In this document: one piece after another, positions 7,449 through 17,070 of the stretch
How the letters are laid out: the number at the start of each line of letters is the position of its first letter
Numbering within the stretch: position 1 is the stretch's first letter
From: DATFJT01 sp965230755
GTDB lineage: Bacteria > Bacteroidota > Bacteroidia > Chitinophagales > Saprospiraceae
Direction of reading: 5' to 3'
Length of the DNA: 64,000 bases
Assembly: GCA_965230755.1 (NCBI GenBank)
Contig: CBDDLT010000003.1
Span: 124,001-188,000, forward strand
Made by a program: the position numbers and the translations under genes
The notes under the pieces: generated by a model
The model's input: the letters and a program-made list of their open reading frames with translations, nothing else
The model's database searches: none
What the model was told of the DNA's origin: nothing

Positions 7449-10175
7449 ATGAACAAAAAATTACTGCTTTTTCTTTTTGCTTTTCTCAGTCTGTATGAGT
7501 TGGCACATGCAACCCATAACAGAGCAGGTGAAATTACTTTCCGCCAACTGGGAACTTTGACCCTTGAAGTGACCATCACAACGTATACCAAAGCCTCTTC
7601 TGTGGGGGCTGACAGAGATTCTATTCTTCTGGATTGGGGAGATGGCAATATGGAAAATCTACTCAGAAGCAACGGCAATGGGCAATTACTCGGAAATGAT
7701 GTACAGAAAAACACTTATGTAGGCACTCATATTTATCCGGCTCTGGGAACCTATACCTTATCCATGATGGACCCTAATAGAATTGACGGCATCATTAATA
7801 TCAATGACCCGAACTCTGTTATCGTCCCATTCTACATACAAACCAGATTTACTTTTACCAACACACAGTTTCAGGGGTTTAACAATTCACCTCAATTGCT
7901 TCAACCACCAATAGATATGGGATGTGTTGGGCAAGTTTTCAGACATAATCCCAATGCTTTTGACCCGGATGGTGATTCATTGGCTTACGAATTGATCGTC
8001 CCCCTTGAAGCAGAAGATGACGAAGTCCCAAGATATGAGTACCCCGATGAAATTGACCCTGTAGGAAATAGTATCTTTTTGGATCCCGTGACTGGGGATT
8101 TTGTATGGATTACCCCACGCCGAGCGGGAGATTATAACATTGCCATATTGATTAAAGAGTATCGTAACGGACAGCTCATTAATTCGATCATAAGGGATAT
8201 GCAAATCTTGATTACAACATGTGACAATGTTCCACCTAGAATCAATGCACCCGATGAGATCTGCGTTTGGGCAGGAGATACGATACGGTTTGACGTAAGT
8301 GCTGAGGCACCTGGATTTGAGACCGATCAAAAAGTTCTGATAAGCGCCCTCGGTGGTCCTTTGGAATTGAATGATACGACCATTGTATTTGATGTGACTC
8401 CTGGCTATCAGGACGATACCCTAACAGGTACCTTTATTTGGCCTACCAAATGCAATCAGATATCAGAACAAGCCTATACCATTGTTTTTAAGGCTGTCGA
8501 TGATTTCTTTGGCACCAGTGGTCTTGCCGACTTAAAGACGGTCAGAATTAAAGTAATGGGTCCGCCTCCGGAAAACTTACAAGGTGATTTTGTCGATAAT
8601 TTGGTTCGCTTAGAATGGGATTTCCCCTATTCTTGCCAAGATGCAGACAATGAGTATTTTCGGGGTTTTTCGATTTGGCGTAGAAATGATAGCAATCCAT
8701 TTATCCCAGATAGTTGTACGGCTGGACTCGAAGGCCGGGGATATACTAGAATTGCTTTCAATCAGCGCAACATAGTCGGATCTTCTTATCGCTATGACGA
8801 TACAGATAATCTGGAAAGGGGGCAAAATTATTGTTATAGAGTCGTCGCAGATTTTGCGTTGTTGACTCCTAACGGACTCCCCTATAATCCGGTCCCTAGT
8901 ATTCCCTCCCATGAGGTGTGTATACAGCTAGGTATGGATCTTCCCTTCATCACCAAAGTGGATGTGGATAGTACAGATACACAGAACGGTAAGATTGTTT
9001 TGAATTGGACCAAACCTCTGGAAGAAGATCTGGATACCCTGCAGAATTCTCCACCCTATCGCTATCAGTTATTGAGAGCTGAAGGTATTGACGGGCAGAA
9101 TTTTGTAGAGATACCCGGAGCCAATTTTATCTACAACAGCTTTGCCGAAGATCATCAGACTGAATTTGTAGACAGCATGATCAACACTTTGGCAACAGGA
9201 TATAATTACGCCATTGACTTTTATACCGGCAGTACAGGAAATGATCCTCTGGGAACCTCGACTGAGGCAAGTTCGATCTTTCTCGAAGTATTTGGTACGG
9301 ATAAAAGAAATGAGCTGAGTTGGGACCTCGACGTACCATGGACCAATTTCTACTTTGAGGTATATCGTTTCGATGAAGCGTTGGATTCGTTTCTTCTGAT
9401 CGGCCAGAGCATTGAAAATTCCTATGCTGATAGAGGATTGATCAATGGAGAAGAGTACTGCTATTTAATTCGATCTGTCGGTTCATATAATCTCCAGACC
9501 TTGAATGATACGCTGTATAACCGCTCTCAGGTCATGTGCGGAATACCCATCGATAATATTCCACCTTGTGGCCCGCATCTGGCAGCGAATAATATTTGTA
9601 TCGACCCAAATTTTGACTTGGGGACCTTTACCAATGCGCTGAGCTGGACAAATCCGGCTGACTCCTGTGAAGATAGTCAGGATGTTGTGCTATTCGAACT
9701 ATACTCGGGCGAAGAGTTCAATGATGATTTTGAACTTCTTGAGACTTTTGAGAGTGATGAATTCTTATTCGAGCACTTCAAAGAAAATAGAAATCTCAGT
9801 GCTTGTTACTATATTATTGCGATAGATTCAGTCGGTAACAGAAGCTTGAGCTTGGACACGTTATGCACAGATAATTGTCCAAAATACAGCCTTCCGAATA
9901 CTTTTACGCCAAACGATGATCAAAGGAATGACTTGTTTTTCCCCAATGAAAATCTTTTCATAGAGAAGATTGATATGAAAATTTATAATCGCTGGGGCAA
10001 CCTCGTCTACGAAACCGAAGACCCGCAAATCAATTGGGAGGGAACACTGAAGGATACGGATACTGAGCTGCCCGATGGGACTTATTATTATGTATGCAAG
10101 GTATTCGAAAACAGACTCGAAGGCACAGTCGAGTTACCAGATCCAATAACAGGTTTCATAGACTTAATAAGATAG
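7449..10175 (+). CDS. T9SS-secreted surface protein with gliding-motility type B C-terminal domain
   Basis: 908 residues. Residues 1-22 form a signal peptide ending in LAHAT, followed by HNRAGEITFRQLG, a start I recognise from large Bacteroidota gliding/T9SS proteins. Residues about 50-270 contain a PKD-like module (LLDWGDGNMEN, YPALGTYTLSM). Residues 380-800 contain fibronectin type III-like repeats (segments such as NGEEYCYLIRSVG). The last 90 residues, starting at PNTFTPNDDQRND and including YNRWGNLVYE and LPDGTYYYV, are a type B (gliding-associated) sorting domain that directs export through the type IX system. The cargo function is unknown; adhesion is plausible. It lies two bases upstream of riboflavin synthase. 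Confidence 0.9.
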   Translation: MNKKLLLFLFAFLSLYELAHATHNRAGEITFRQLGTLTLEVTITTYTKASSVGADRDSILLDWGDGNMENLLRSNGNGQLLGNDVQKNTYVGTHIYPALGTYTLSMMDPNRIDGIININDPNSVIVPFYIQTRFTFTNTQFQGFNNSPQLLQPPIDMGCVGQVFRHNPNAFDPDGDSLAYELIVPLEAEDDEVPRYEYPDEIDPVGNSIFLDPVTGDFVWITPRRAGDYNIAILIKEYRNGQLINSIIRDMQILITTCDNVPPRINAPDEICVWAGDTIRFDVSAEAPGFETDQKVLISALGGPLELNDTTIVFDVTPGYQDDTLTGTFIWPTKCNQISEQAYTIVFKAVDDFFGTSGLADLKTVRIKVMGPPPENLQGDFVDNLVRLEWDFPYSCQDADNEYFRGFSIWRRNDSNPFIPDSCTAGLEGRGYTRIAFNQRNIVGSSYRYDDTDNLERGQNYCYRVVADFALLTPNGLPYNPVPSIPSHEVCIQLGMDLPFITKVDVDSTDTQNGKIVLNWTKPLEEDLDTLQNSPPYRYQLLRAEGIDGQNFVEIPGANFIYNSFAEDHQTEFVDSMINTLATGYNYAIDFYTGSTGNDPLGTSTEASSIFLEVFGTDKRNELSWDLDVPWTNFYFEVYRFDEALDSFLLIGQSIENSYADRGLINGEEYCYLIRSVGSYNLQTLNDTLYNRSQVMCGIPIDNIPPCGPHLAANNICIDPNFDLGTFTNALSWTNPADSCEDSQDVVLFELYSGEEFNDDFELLETFESDEFLFEHFKENRNLSACYYIIAIDSVGNRSLSLDTLCTDNCPKYSLPNTFTPNDDQRNDLFFPNENLFIEKIDMKIYNRWGNLVYETEDPQINWEGTLKDTDTELPDGTYYYVCKVFENRLEGTVELPDPITGFIDLIR

Positions 10176-10177
10176 AT

Positions 10178-10771
10178 ATGTTCACGGGAATCATACAGCA
10201 ATTCGGTACTGTAAAAGATGTTATCGAAGAGGGAAGCAATCTTCATTTTTGGATCGAAAGTGGGTTGTCCTCTGAATTGAAAATTGACCAATCTGTGGCA
10301 CATAATGGAATTTGCCTAACGGTTATTGATATAAAAGAAGGGAGCTATTGTGTAACTGCAGTGGAAGAAACCATCCTTAAGACCACCATCGGTTCCTGGA
10401 AAAAAGGAGATCGGGTCAATCTGGAGTTGGGTATGAGATTAAATGATCGATTAGATGGTCATATTGTCCAGGGACATGTTGATACGGTAGCAGAGCTGGT
10501 GAAGGTAAAACAATCAGAAGGAAGTTGGATTTTCGAATTTAAATATCCCAAAGAATTTGCCTCTCTGATCATTCCCAAAGGTTCGATTTGTATCAATGGA
10601 GTCAGCTTAACAGTCATCGATCCGAGTTTCGAACAGTTCAGTGTAACCATTATTCCTTTCACCTTTGAGCACACCAATTTTTCGGATCTGATACCAGGGC
10701 AAAAGGTCAATCTCGAATTTGATATTCTTGGAAAGTATATTTTGAGAAACGAACAGATAAAGACTGCATAG
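10178..10771 (+). CDS. ribE: Riboflavin synthase, alpha subunit type
   Basis: 197 residues from ATG 10178. An open frame extends upstream to 10094, but the family start MFTGIIQ fixes the ATG. Two lumazine-binding domains are visible as an internal duplication: residues 1-95 (with NGICLTV) and 96-195 (with GHVDTVAEL and NGVSLTV). The enzyme dismutates two 6,7-dimethyl-8-ribityllumazine molecules to riboflavin. The start lies only two bases after the stop of the preceding surface-protein gene, leaving no room for an FMN riboswitch. Confidence 0.95.
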   Translation: MFTGIIQQFGTVKDVIEEGSNLHFWIESGLSSELKIDQSVAHNGICLTVIDIKEGSYCVTAVEETILKTTIGSWKKGDRVNLELGMRLNDRLDGHIVQGHVDTVAELVKVKQSEGSWIFEFKYPKEFASLIIPKGSICINGVSLTVIDPSFEQFSVTIIPFTFEHTNFSDLIPGQKVNLEFDILGKYILRNEQIKTA

Positions 10772-10880
10772 ATATACATTTCGAGCATTTGACACAGGAA
10801 TAGAGATTTTTTCGAACCTTTACTATAGTACCTCTCTATATATAACACGGATTAGAATGCCCCTCCAAAAGCCAGGAACC

Positions 10881-10903
10881 ATTATTAATTATTCATTTTT
10901 AAT
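10881..10903 (-). repeat. 23-bp AT-rich dispersed repeat, copy 2
   Basis: Reverse complement identical over 23 bases to 7227-7249. It covers the last codons (Met-Asn-Asn-stop) of the DinB-like gene and the bases after it. Confidence 0.6.
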
Positions 10904-11430
10904 TCTCTCAGCGTCTTATCTATCTGCTTCTCATGGCGTAACATATGCTTCTCCATAAAACTCAACATCCCACCCAAGTTCATTCGCCCGGCTACGGGAT
11001 GGCGATAGATTTCTCTGTCTTCCATGGCCGGATCCATCTCATCAAAGAATTGCTCCATTTTCGTTCTAAGTACGAAATAATCATCCCTTAAAGCCTCGAA
11101 AGTTGGAGTTTCTTTGTCATTCGTTAAAGAGACCATTTTCGGAGCTTTAAACTTAAAAGGGCTTCCCAGGTACATGCGAAGCAGGGCTTTGCGGAAACCG
11201 GTCTTCCACCCGGACTTTTTCAATTGATCCACAGGGGCCTGTGTCTTTTTCTTCAAATACTTTAGGGAAAGGGATTCGCTGGTATAAAGGTGAAATAGGA
11301 CTTCAATTGCGGACCATCTATCCTCTCCTGGTTTAGTACCGACAATCGACAAATCGCTTTCCATACTACTTATGACCCGCTGAAGATCTTCATTCATCGC
11401 TGCCCATAGTTTTGTATTGCTCTTATTCAC
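10885..11430 (-). CDS. DinB-superfamily protein
   Basis: 181 residues from a GTG at 11428-11430; an ATG at codon 12 (11397) is a possible alternative. The predicted four-helix pattern and the segments RWSAIEVLFHLYTSES and GGMLSFMEKHMLRHEKQI fit the DinB_2 fold, with the histidines expected to bind a metal. Members include bacillithiol-type transferases and many uncharacterised proteins; no substrate can be named. It is convergent with ribE and divergent from the acetyltransferase at 11507. The C-terminal codons lie in a 23-bp repeat shared with the region next to rfbD. Confidence 0.75.
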   Translation of the reverse strand: MNKSNTKLWAAMNEDLQRVISSMESDLSIVGTKPGEDRWSAIEVLFHLYTSESLSLKYLKKKTQAPVDQLKKSGWKTGFRKALLRMYLGSPFKFKAPKMVSLTNDKETPTFEALRDDYFVLRTKMEQFFDEMDPAMEDREIYRHPVAGRMNLGGMLSFMEKHMLRHEKQIDKTLRELKMNN

Positions 11431-11506
11431 CTTTTCTGTTTAATTTTAAAAAGTATAATCTCATTGCATTTTACGAAATTTCTCGATTCAATGTATATTC
11501 GGGCAC

Positions 11507-11971
11507 ATGAAAGAAGAAATTCTCATAAAGACATTTGAAGAGCTCGACTTACAGGAGCTCTACGATATATTAAAGTTGAGATCTGAGGTTTTTGTTGTGG
11601 AACAGGATTGTGTTTATCAGGATCTGGACGACAAGGATCAAGATTCTATTCACGTTTTACTTTATGAATCTGGGGACTTAGCAGCTTACTGCCGAGTATT
11701 AGCTCCGGGATTAGCTTACGACGAATATTCCAGTATAGGTCGTGTGGTCACTCATCCCAAGCATAGGAAAAAAGGTCTGGGTGTTGTGATGATGAAGAAA
11801 GCTATTTCGTATTGTCGAATGCAATTCCCCGGTAGTACAATAAAAATATCGGCTCAATCTTATCTGGAGCGGTTCTATCAAAGTTTTGATTTCGTCAACA
11901 CGGGTGATTTCTATCTCGAAGATGGTATCCCACATCAGGCCATGATCTTGAACACAAAGGACATTAAATGA
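11507..11971 (+). CDS. GNAT family N-acetyltransferase, ElaA-like
   Basis: 154 residues. The N-terminal LRSEVFVVEQDCVYQDLDDKD and central RVVTHPKHRKKGLG (acetyl-CoA binding R/Q-x-x-G-x-G/A type loop) match the ElaA branch of the GNAT superfamily. It is cytosolic and is expected to transfer acetyl from acetyl-CoA to an unknown acceptor. The last four bases (ATGA) overlap the start of the sirtuin gene, so an acetyltransferase and a deacylase are translationally coupled. Confidence 0.88.
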   Translation: MKEEILIKTFEELDLQELYDILKLRSEVFVVEQDCVYQDLDDKDQDSIHVLLYESGDLAAYCRVLAPGLAYDEYSSIGRVVTHPKHRKKGLGVVMMKKAISYCRMQFPGSTIKISAQSYLERFYQSFDFVNTGDFYLEDGIPHQAMILNTKDIK

Positions 11972-12651
11972 AGAGAATAGTATTTCTAACCGGTGCTGGA
12001 ATGAGCCAGGAAAGTGGAATTTCGACTTTTAGAGATCAGAATGGGCTCTGGGAGAACCACGACATTATGGAAGTAGCCAGCCCGCAGGGTTTTGCGAAAA
12101 ACCCCAAATTGGTGCTAGACTTCTATAACGCCAGGAGAAAACAACTTTTCGAGGTTTCACCCAATGAAGGACATCAACTTATCGCTGGACTGGAGAAAGA
12201 TTTCCGTGTTGATATTGTAACCCAGAATGTAGATGACTTACACGAGAGAGCGGGTTCTAATAATGTGCTTCATCTTCACGGCGAGTTAAGAAAAGTGCGA
12301 AGCACCTCGAATCCAAGTATTATTTACCATTGGGAAAAGGATTTAAACCTGGGTGATCAATGTGAGATAGGCTCTCAACTCAGACCGCATATTGTGTGGT
12401 TTGGGGAGGCAGTTCCCATGATGGAAAGAGCAATTGATATTGTCGCGTCTGCTGATATCCTGGTAATTATCGGAACATCGCTTCAGGTATACCCCGCTGC
12501 GGGACTTCTTCATTATGCTTCATCTGGCATACCAAGATTCTACATTGACCCTTTTCCAAATTTTCAGGTGGATCAAGACGTTCGCATCATCCAGAAAAAA
12601 GCAGGCGACGGGATGAAAGTGCTATTAGATCATTTGAATGATATAAAATGA
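11968..12651 (+). CDS. Sir2-family NAD-dependent deacylase (SIRT5-like, zinc cysteines absent)
   Basis: 227 residues. NAD-binding motifs GAGMSQESGI and STFRD are at the N-terminus, TQNVDDLHERAGS is central, and the catalytic histidine is in VLHLHGEL. The Tyr and Arg of DFYNARRKQ correspond to the Y-x-x-R acyl-pocket motif of SIRT5/CobB enzymes, which remove succinyl or malonyl groups. The four zinc-binding cysteines expected between the catalytic His and RPHIVWFGE are missing: only one cysteine remains there. I recall this loss from other Bacteroidota sirtuins, so it is likely lineage-wide. The gene overlaps its upstream GNAT gene and downstream tex by 4 bases each. Confidence 0.92.
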   Translation: MKRIVFLTGAGMSQESGISTFRDQNGLWENHDIMEVASPQGFAKNPKLVLDFYNARRKQLFEVSPNEGHQLIAGLEKDFRVDIVTQNVDDLHERAGSNNVLHLHGELRKVRSTSNPSIIYHWEKDLNLGDQCEIGSQLRPHIVWFGEAVPMMERAIDIVASADILVIIGTSLQVYPAAGLLHYASSGIPRFYIDPFPNFQVDQDVRIIQKKAGDGMKVLLDHLNDIK

Positions 12652-14795
12652 GTAAAACGCAACTTGACCATATAGTTCAACGCATCGCTCAAGCCCTTCA
12701 ACTCAACACAAAGAACATCTCCAACGTAATCGAGATGCTAGAAGAAGGCATGACAGTTCCTTTTATTGCGCGCTATAGAAAAGAAAGAACAGGTTCGATG
12801 CAAGACTTTCAGATCATCGAATTAAAGAAGCAATACGAGCTTTTCCTTCAAATCATAAAACGCCGCGATAGCATCCTGGGCTCTATCGAAGAACAGGGAA
12901 AACTCACTGCTGAGCTTGAACAGAAGATCAAACAATGTTGGGAGTTGGCGGATTTGGAAGACCTCTATTTGCCTTACAAAAGAAAGAAACAAACCAGAGC
13001 AGAAAAAGCAAGACAGAAAGGGCTTGAATCATTGGCTAAAATCATCATGAGTCAAAGAAATCCCAACATCGATTCTGCCGCACGAAATTTTTTGAAAAAT
13101 GGAGTTGCGAGCATTGAAGAGGCCATTCAGGGAGCTCAGGATATCATCGCAGAATGGATCAGCGAAAACCCGGGTCTAAGAAAAAGAATAAGAAAAAAGT
13201 ACCATAAAGAAGCACAGGTCCATTCAAAAGTGATCGAAAAGAAAAGAAGTCAGGCTCAAAAATACGAGATGTACTTCGATCATCGTGAACATGCCCTTAG
13301 AGCTCCATCTCATAGAGTCCTGGCCATGTTGAGAGGTGAACAAGAAGATTTACTAAGGATCAAATTTCTGGTGGATCAGGATGAGCTTTGGAGTATGGCT
13401 AGAAGAATTTACGTCAAAAGAGATAATTACTCTGAGCAGTCCATTGAGATTATAGAAGATGCTATACAGGATTCTCTAAAAAGACTCATTGTCCCCAGCA
13501 TAGAAAATGAACTGAAGTCTGGCCTCAAAGAAAAAGCAGAAGTAGCGGCGATTGATGTGTTTTCAGCCAACCTGAGAGATCTTTTGATGGCAGCTCCTCT
13601 TGGTTCGAAATGGATCTTGTCCATTGATCCGGGATTTAGAACGGGTTGCAAAGTGGTAGTTTTAGACCCCCAAGGAAATCTTATCGACAAAAAGAACATT
13701 TTCCCTCATCCTCCTCAGAGCAACACTTGGGAAGCGTCGAAAGCCATTGAAGACCTCATTAGAAAACACACCATCGAGGCCATTGCCATTGGAGATGGTA
13801 CCGCGGGAATCGAAACCTATCAATGGCTAAATTCTATACTAAGCGATGATAATGTCCAGGTTTATTTTATTAGTGAGAGTGGGGCTTCTGTATACTCTGG
13901 CTCTGAATTAGCCAGAAAGGAGTTTCCCAATGAGGATATTACGGTGCGCGGTGCAGTATCGATAGGCAGACGCTTGATGGACCCCCTGTCGGAGCTCATC
14001 AAAATCGACCCAAAATCCATCGGCGTTGGTCAATATCAGCATGACATCAACCAGACCAAGCTAAGAGACTCTCTGGATCAAACAATAGAACAATGCGTTA
14101 ATCAGGTCGGTATCAACCTAAATACGGCTAGTTCAGAGTTATTGCGACATGTTTCCGGACTTGGACCCAAATTGGCTGAAAACATCATTAACTATAGAAA
14201 GGAGAATGGTGCGATCAGAAATAAAAAGCAGCTTCTAAGTATCCCTAAATTTGGACCAAAGGCATACCAACAGTCGGCTGGTTTTTTGAGAATAAAAAAT
14301 GCGGAAAATCCGCTGGATGATACCTCAGTTCATCCCGAATCCTATTCGGTGGTAAAAAATATCGCCGGTAGTATGGGTGTAGAAATAAAAGATATGATCC
14401 AAAATCAGGAAGTTCTGGATAAAATCCATTGGCGCGAATTTGTCAGTGGATCTACGGGAATGCCGACCTTAATGGATATAAAAAATGAGCTCCTAAAACC
14501 CAATTTGGACCCGAGAGGAGAGGCCAAACCTCTGATATTTGAAAAAGGCCTTAAAGAGCTAGAAGATCTTCGAACAGGGATGATTCTGAACGGAATTGTG
14601 AGCAATATTACCAAATTTGGAGCGTTCGTAAACTTAGGGATCAAGGAAAGCGGGTTGGTTCATGTATCGGAAATTGCAGACCAATTCATCAAGGATCCCA
14701 GAGAACTCTTACACATCGATCAAAATGTCCGAGTTAAGGTTCTCCATATTGACACAGAAAAAAGAAGAATAGGGCTTTCGATCAAACAAGCCTAA
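12648..14795 (+). CDS. tex: Tex-family RNA-binding transcription accessory protein
   Basis: 715 residues, the normal Tex length. The order is: N-terminal helical region (ARYRKERTGSM near residue 40), YqgF-type RNase H fold (ILSIDPGFRTGCK near 325), helix-hairpin-helix pair (LNTASSELLRHVSGLGPKLA near 495), and C-terminal S1 domain (GMILNGIVSNITKFGAFVNL near 645). Tex binds nucleic acid and influences transcription and stress tolerance; the precise mechanism is unsettled. It overlaps the sirtuin stop by four bases. Confidence 0.96.
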   Translation: MSKTQLDHIVQRIAQALQLNTKNISNVIEMLEEGMTVPFIARYRKERTGSMQDFQIIELKKQYELFLQIIKRRDSILGSIEEQGKLTAELEQKIKQCWELADLEDLYLPYKRKKQTRAEKARQKGLESLAKIIMSQRNPNIDSAARNFLKNGVASIEEAIQGAQDIIAEWISENPGLRKRIRKKYHKEAQVHSKVIEKKRSQAQKYEMYFDHREHALRAPSHRVLAMLRGEQEDLLRIKFLVDQDELWSMARRIYVKRDNYSEQSIEIIEDAIQDSLKRLIVPSIENELKSGLKEKAEVAAIDVFSANLRDLLMAAPLGSKWILSIDPGFRTGCKVVVLDPQGNLIDKKNIFPHPPQSNTWEASKAIEDLIRKHTIEAIAIGDGTAGIETYQWLNSILSDDNVQVYFISESGASVYSGSELARKEFPNEDITVRGAVSIGRRLMDPLSELIKIDPKSIGVGQYQHDINQTKLRDSLDQTIEQCVNQVGINLNTASSELLRHVSGLGPKLAENIINYRKENGAIRNKKQLLSIPKFGPKAYQQSAGFLRIKNAENPLDDTSVHPESYSVVKNIAGSMGVEIKDMIQNQEVLDKIHWREFVSGSTGMPTLMDIKNELLKPNLDPRGEAKPLIFEKGLKELEDLRTGMILNGIVSNITKFGAFVNLGIKESGLVHVSEIADQFIKDPRELLHIDQNVRVKVLHIDTEKRRIGLSIKQA

Positions 14796-14888
14796 TTTTT
14801 ACTTGAAACGAATCAAAAAATAAAGTTAAAATTTGTTCATCGCTTAAATTAGTTGATCGGAAGTATTAAATTAAACCAAAATTCGCCC

Positions 14889-15578
14889 ATGAAATACATT
14901 TTTCTCATACTATCTATCCTTTTCGCACTTAATCTTAGCGCTCAGACTGATATCAATGACAACGAGAATGAATCTCGTCAATTCAACAGACAATTTGGAC
15001 TGAATGCTTTTTTTATCAACTCCTTACTGCCATTGGACAATGACATTGGGAATAGCCATCCTTACTTGTTCCATTTCATGACATTTAGAGAGGGGAATAA
15101 ATTTCATAGAAAGAGTTTAAATATAGATCTGGACATAGAAAGTGGCAAAACGGAGAGCGAACCTACCGTTAACCAAAATTTTGTCAATATCGATTATAAA
15201 GCCGGATGGGGAAAGCACAGAGAACTGCGAAAAAAACTTAGAGGATATTATGGTTTTGATCTGGTTCCGGGATTTGACTGGCGCCGAACGACCATTAAGG
15301 ATGATGAAGAAAATCCCATCAATCCCAATATTAACTCGAATAGTAAAAGAACACAAATTGGTGGCCACTTGGGAATGGGTCCAATGTTGGGAATTCAATA
15401 CCAGTTTACCGAACGTTTTGGCGTTTACACCGAGGCGACTTTTTATATGGTATTGAGGTATAGTGAAGAAAAATTCGAACCCGAAGACCCATTACTTGAT
15501 GAATTCACCGATTACAGTTTTAATCTTAATACTTCGTACCGCCTTCCAACATCCTTGATCATTTTTTACACCTTTTAA
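14889..15578 (+). CDS. Predicted outer-membrane beta-barrel protein, unknown function
   Basis: 229 residues from ATG 14889, chosen because it starts the signal peptide (core FLILSILFAL, ending LSAQT at about residue 20). The rest alternates hydrophobic and polar residues with aromatic ends (GIQYQFTERFGVYTEATFYM, SYRLPTSLIIFYTF), and the final residue is Phe, which is typical for an outer-membrane barrel. I do not recognise a named family. It lies 9 bases upstream of a di-haem peroxidase lipoprotein and may be co-transcribed with it. Confidence 0.7.
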   Translation: MKYIFLILSILFALNLSAQTDINDNENESRQFNRQFGLNAFFINSLLPLDNDIGNSHPYLFHFMTFREGNKFHRKSLNIDLDIESGKTESEPTVNQNFVNIDYKAGWGKHRELRKKLRGYYGFDLVPGFDWRRTTIKDDEENPINPNINSNSKRTQIGGHLGMGPMLGIQYQFTERFGVYTEATFYMVLRYSEEKFEPEDPLLDEFTDYSFNLNTSYRLPTSLIIFYTF

Positions 15579-15587
15579 TCATTCGAC

Positions 15588-16676
15588 ATGAAAATCAAAA
15601 TTATCCTATTCGGTCTTGCAACATTATGTATCCTTATACTTACTCAATGCAATCAAGAAGATTCTACTTGGATCGAATCACCTGATGAGCTCATTGATAT
15701 CGAAAGAGAAAATTATTTTGATGATGCCCCTAACGATCGCACTCTGAGAGGCCTAGACGTACTAAAACATAATGATGCCGCTGATTATAGAGCTGCTCTG
15801 GGTAGAAGGTTATTTTACGAAACGACCCTATCACTGAATAACTCTATTTCATGTGCCAGTTGCCATCAACAATCAAAAGCATTTGCCGATGGACTACAGT
15901 TCAGCAGCGGCTTGTTCAATGAAAAAACAACTCGAAACTCTATGGCTCTGGTCAACTGCTTGAATTTCAGCTCTTTCTTTTGGGATACGAGAGCATGGGG
16001 CTTGGATCAAACGGTTTTGATGCCGATTGAAAATCATGTGGAAATGGGGATTCGAAATATTGACGACATTCGCGAGAAACTGAATGAAAGTGAATATTAC
16101 AGAAAACTTTTCGGGAAGGCCTTTACGGATCGATACGATGAGAATCACGATATTCAAACAAAAGAAATTGCAGAAGCACTGGCCGATTTTGTAGCATCTA
16201 TTATATCGTATAGAACCAAGTTTGACAAAGGTCAGGAAGTTCATTTTTCCAATTTTACGGCATCTGAACTCCGAGGTAAGGATCTTTTCTTTGGAAAAGC
16301 CAAGTGCGATCATTGCCATTCCAATTCGAGCTTCACAAGATCTTGGGAGCCCTGGGATAACATTGGTTTGGATATGGAATACGCTGACCAAGGATCTGGT
16401 GATGGAATATTTAAAATACCTTCATTGAGAAATATTGCCTTAACTGCGCCGTATATGCATGATGGGAGATTCGAGACTCTTGAGGAGGTCGTTGAGCATT
16501 ACAACTCGGGAGTGCAAAACCATCCGAGATTGGCCTGGGCACTTCGCGATTTTAGTACAGGAGGGCCGCAGAGATTGGGCTTAACCGATGAAGAGAAAAA
16601 GGATCTTGTAGCCTTTATGGGTACATTGACTGATTGGGGTATGATGTCGGATCCGCGATACACGAATCCTTTTTAA
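15588..16676 (+). CDS. Di-haem cytochrome c peroxidase family protein (CCP/MauG), probable lipoprotein
   Basis: 362 residues. A short hydrophobic leader ends in a cysteine (ILTQC, residue about 21), suggesting a lipoprotein. Two haem c sites are present: CASCH near residue 91 and CDHCH near residue 240. The segment APYMHDGRFETLEEVVEHYN near residue 290 is characteristic of bacterial cytochrome c peroxidases, with Met as a probable distal ligand. The family reduces hydrogen peroxide in the periplasm with electrons from cytochrome c, or oxidises other substrates in the MauG branch; which applies is not clear. The partner gene upstream is an outer-membrane protein of unknown role. Confidence 0.92.
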   Translation: MKIKIILFGLATLCILILTQCNQEDSTWIESPDELIDIERENYFDDAPNDRTLRGLDVLKHNDAADYRAALGRRLFYETTLSLNNSISCASCHQQSKAFADGLQFSSGLFNEKTTRNSMALVNCLNFSSFFWDTRAWGLDQTVLMPIENHVEMGIRNIDDIREKLNESEYYRKLFGKAFTDRYDENHDIQTKEIAEALADFVASIISYRTKFDKGQEVHFSNFTASELRGKDLFFGKAKCDHCHSNSSFTRSWEPWDNIGLDMEYADQGSGDGIFKIPSLRNIALTAPYMHDGRFETLEEVVEHYNSGVQNHPRLAWALRDFSTGGPQRLGLTDEEKKDLVAFMGTLTDWGMMSDPRYTNPF

Positions 16677-16687
16677 CGAGATAGAAT

Positions 16688-17047
16688 CTATTCTTCTTCG
16701 TTTTTTAGAGATTTAAATATTTCTCTCAATCGATACATTTCATCGAGGGTATCGTCCAGATAGAAGTTTAGTTGTGGAATTCTACGGAGTTTTTTCTTGA
16801 GTCTTTGCCCCAAGGCATGTCTCAATTGTGACACCTCGTCTTCAAGCAATAAGATCACAGCCTGCTTGTTCTCCGTATTGTACACAGAACAGTATATTTT
16901 AGCCAGACCCAGGTCGGGAGAAACTTGAACATTGGTTACGGTTACCAAGGCTTCGGAGCCATAAACATAGGATCCCTGCTCTTGAAGTACCATACTAAAA
17001 TGTCTTTTAATTAACTCAGCAATTTGCTCTTGGCGAATAGAAGGCAT
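16688..17047 (-). CDS. rbfA: Ribosome-binding factor A
   Basis: 119 residues, the typical RbfA size. The N-terminus MPSIRQEQIAELIKRHFS, the central VTVTNVQVSPDLGLAKIYCS and the tail NFYLDDTLDEMYRLREIF follow the family pattern. RbfA binds the 30S subunit and helps process 16S rRNA. It is convergent with the peroxidase gene and divergent from recG. Confidence 0.93.
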   Translation of the reverse strand: MPSIRQEQIAELIKRHFSMVLQEQGSYVYGSEALVTVTNVQVSPDLGLAKIYCSVYNTENKQAVILLLEDEVSQLRHALGQRLKKKLRRIPQLNFYLDDTLDEMYRLREIFKSLKNEEE

Positions 17048-17070
17048 CGTAGAATATTTTTTATTCGAGA

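Noticed and set aside
10094..10177. Longer N-terminus for riboflavin synthase, or an FMN riboswitch upstream
   Set aside because: The family starts at MFTGIIQ (10178), and the upstream bases code for the end of the previous surface protein with only two bases between genes.
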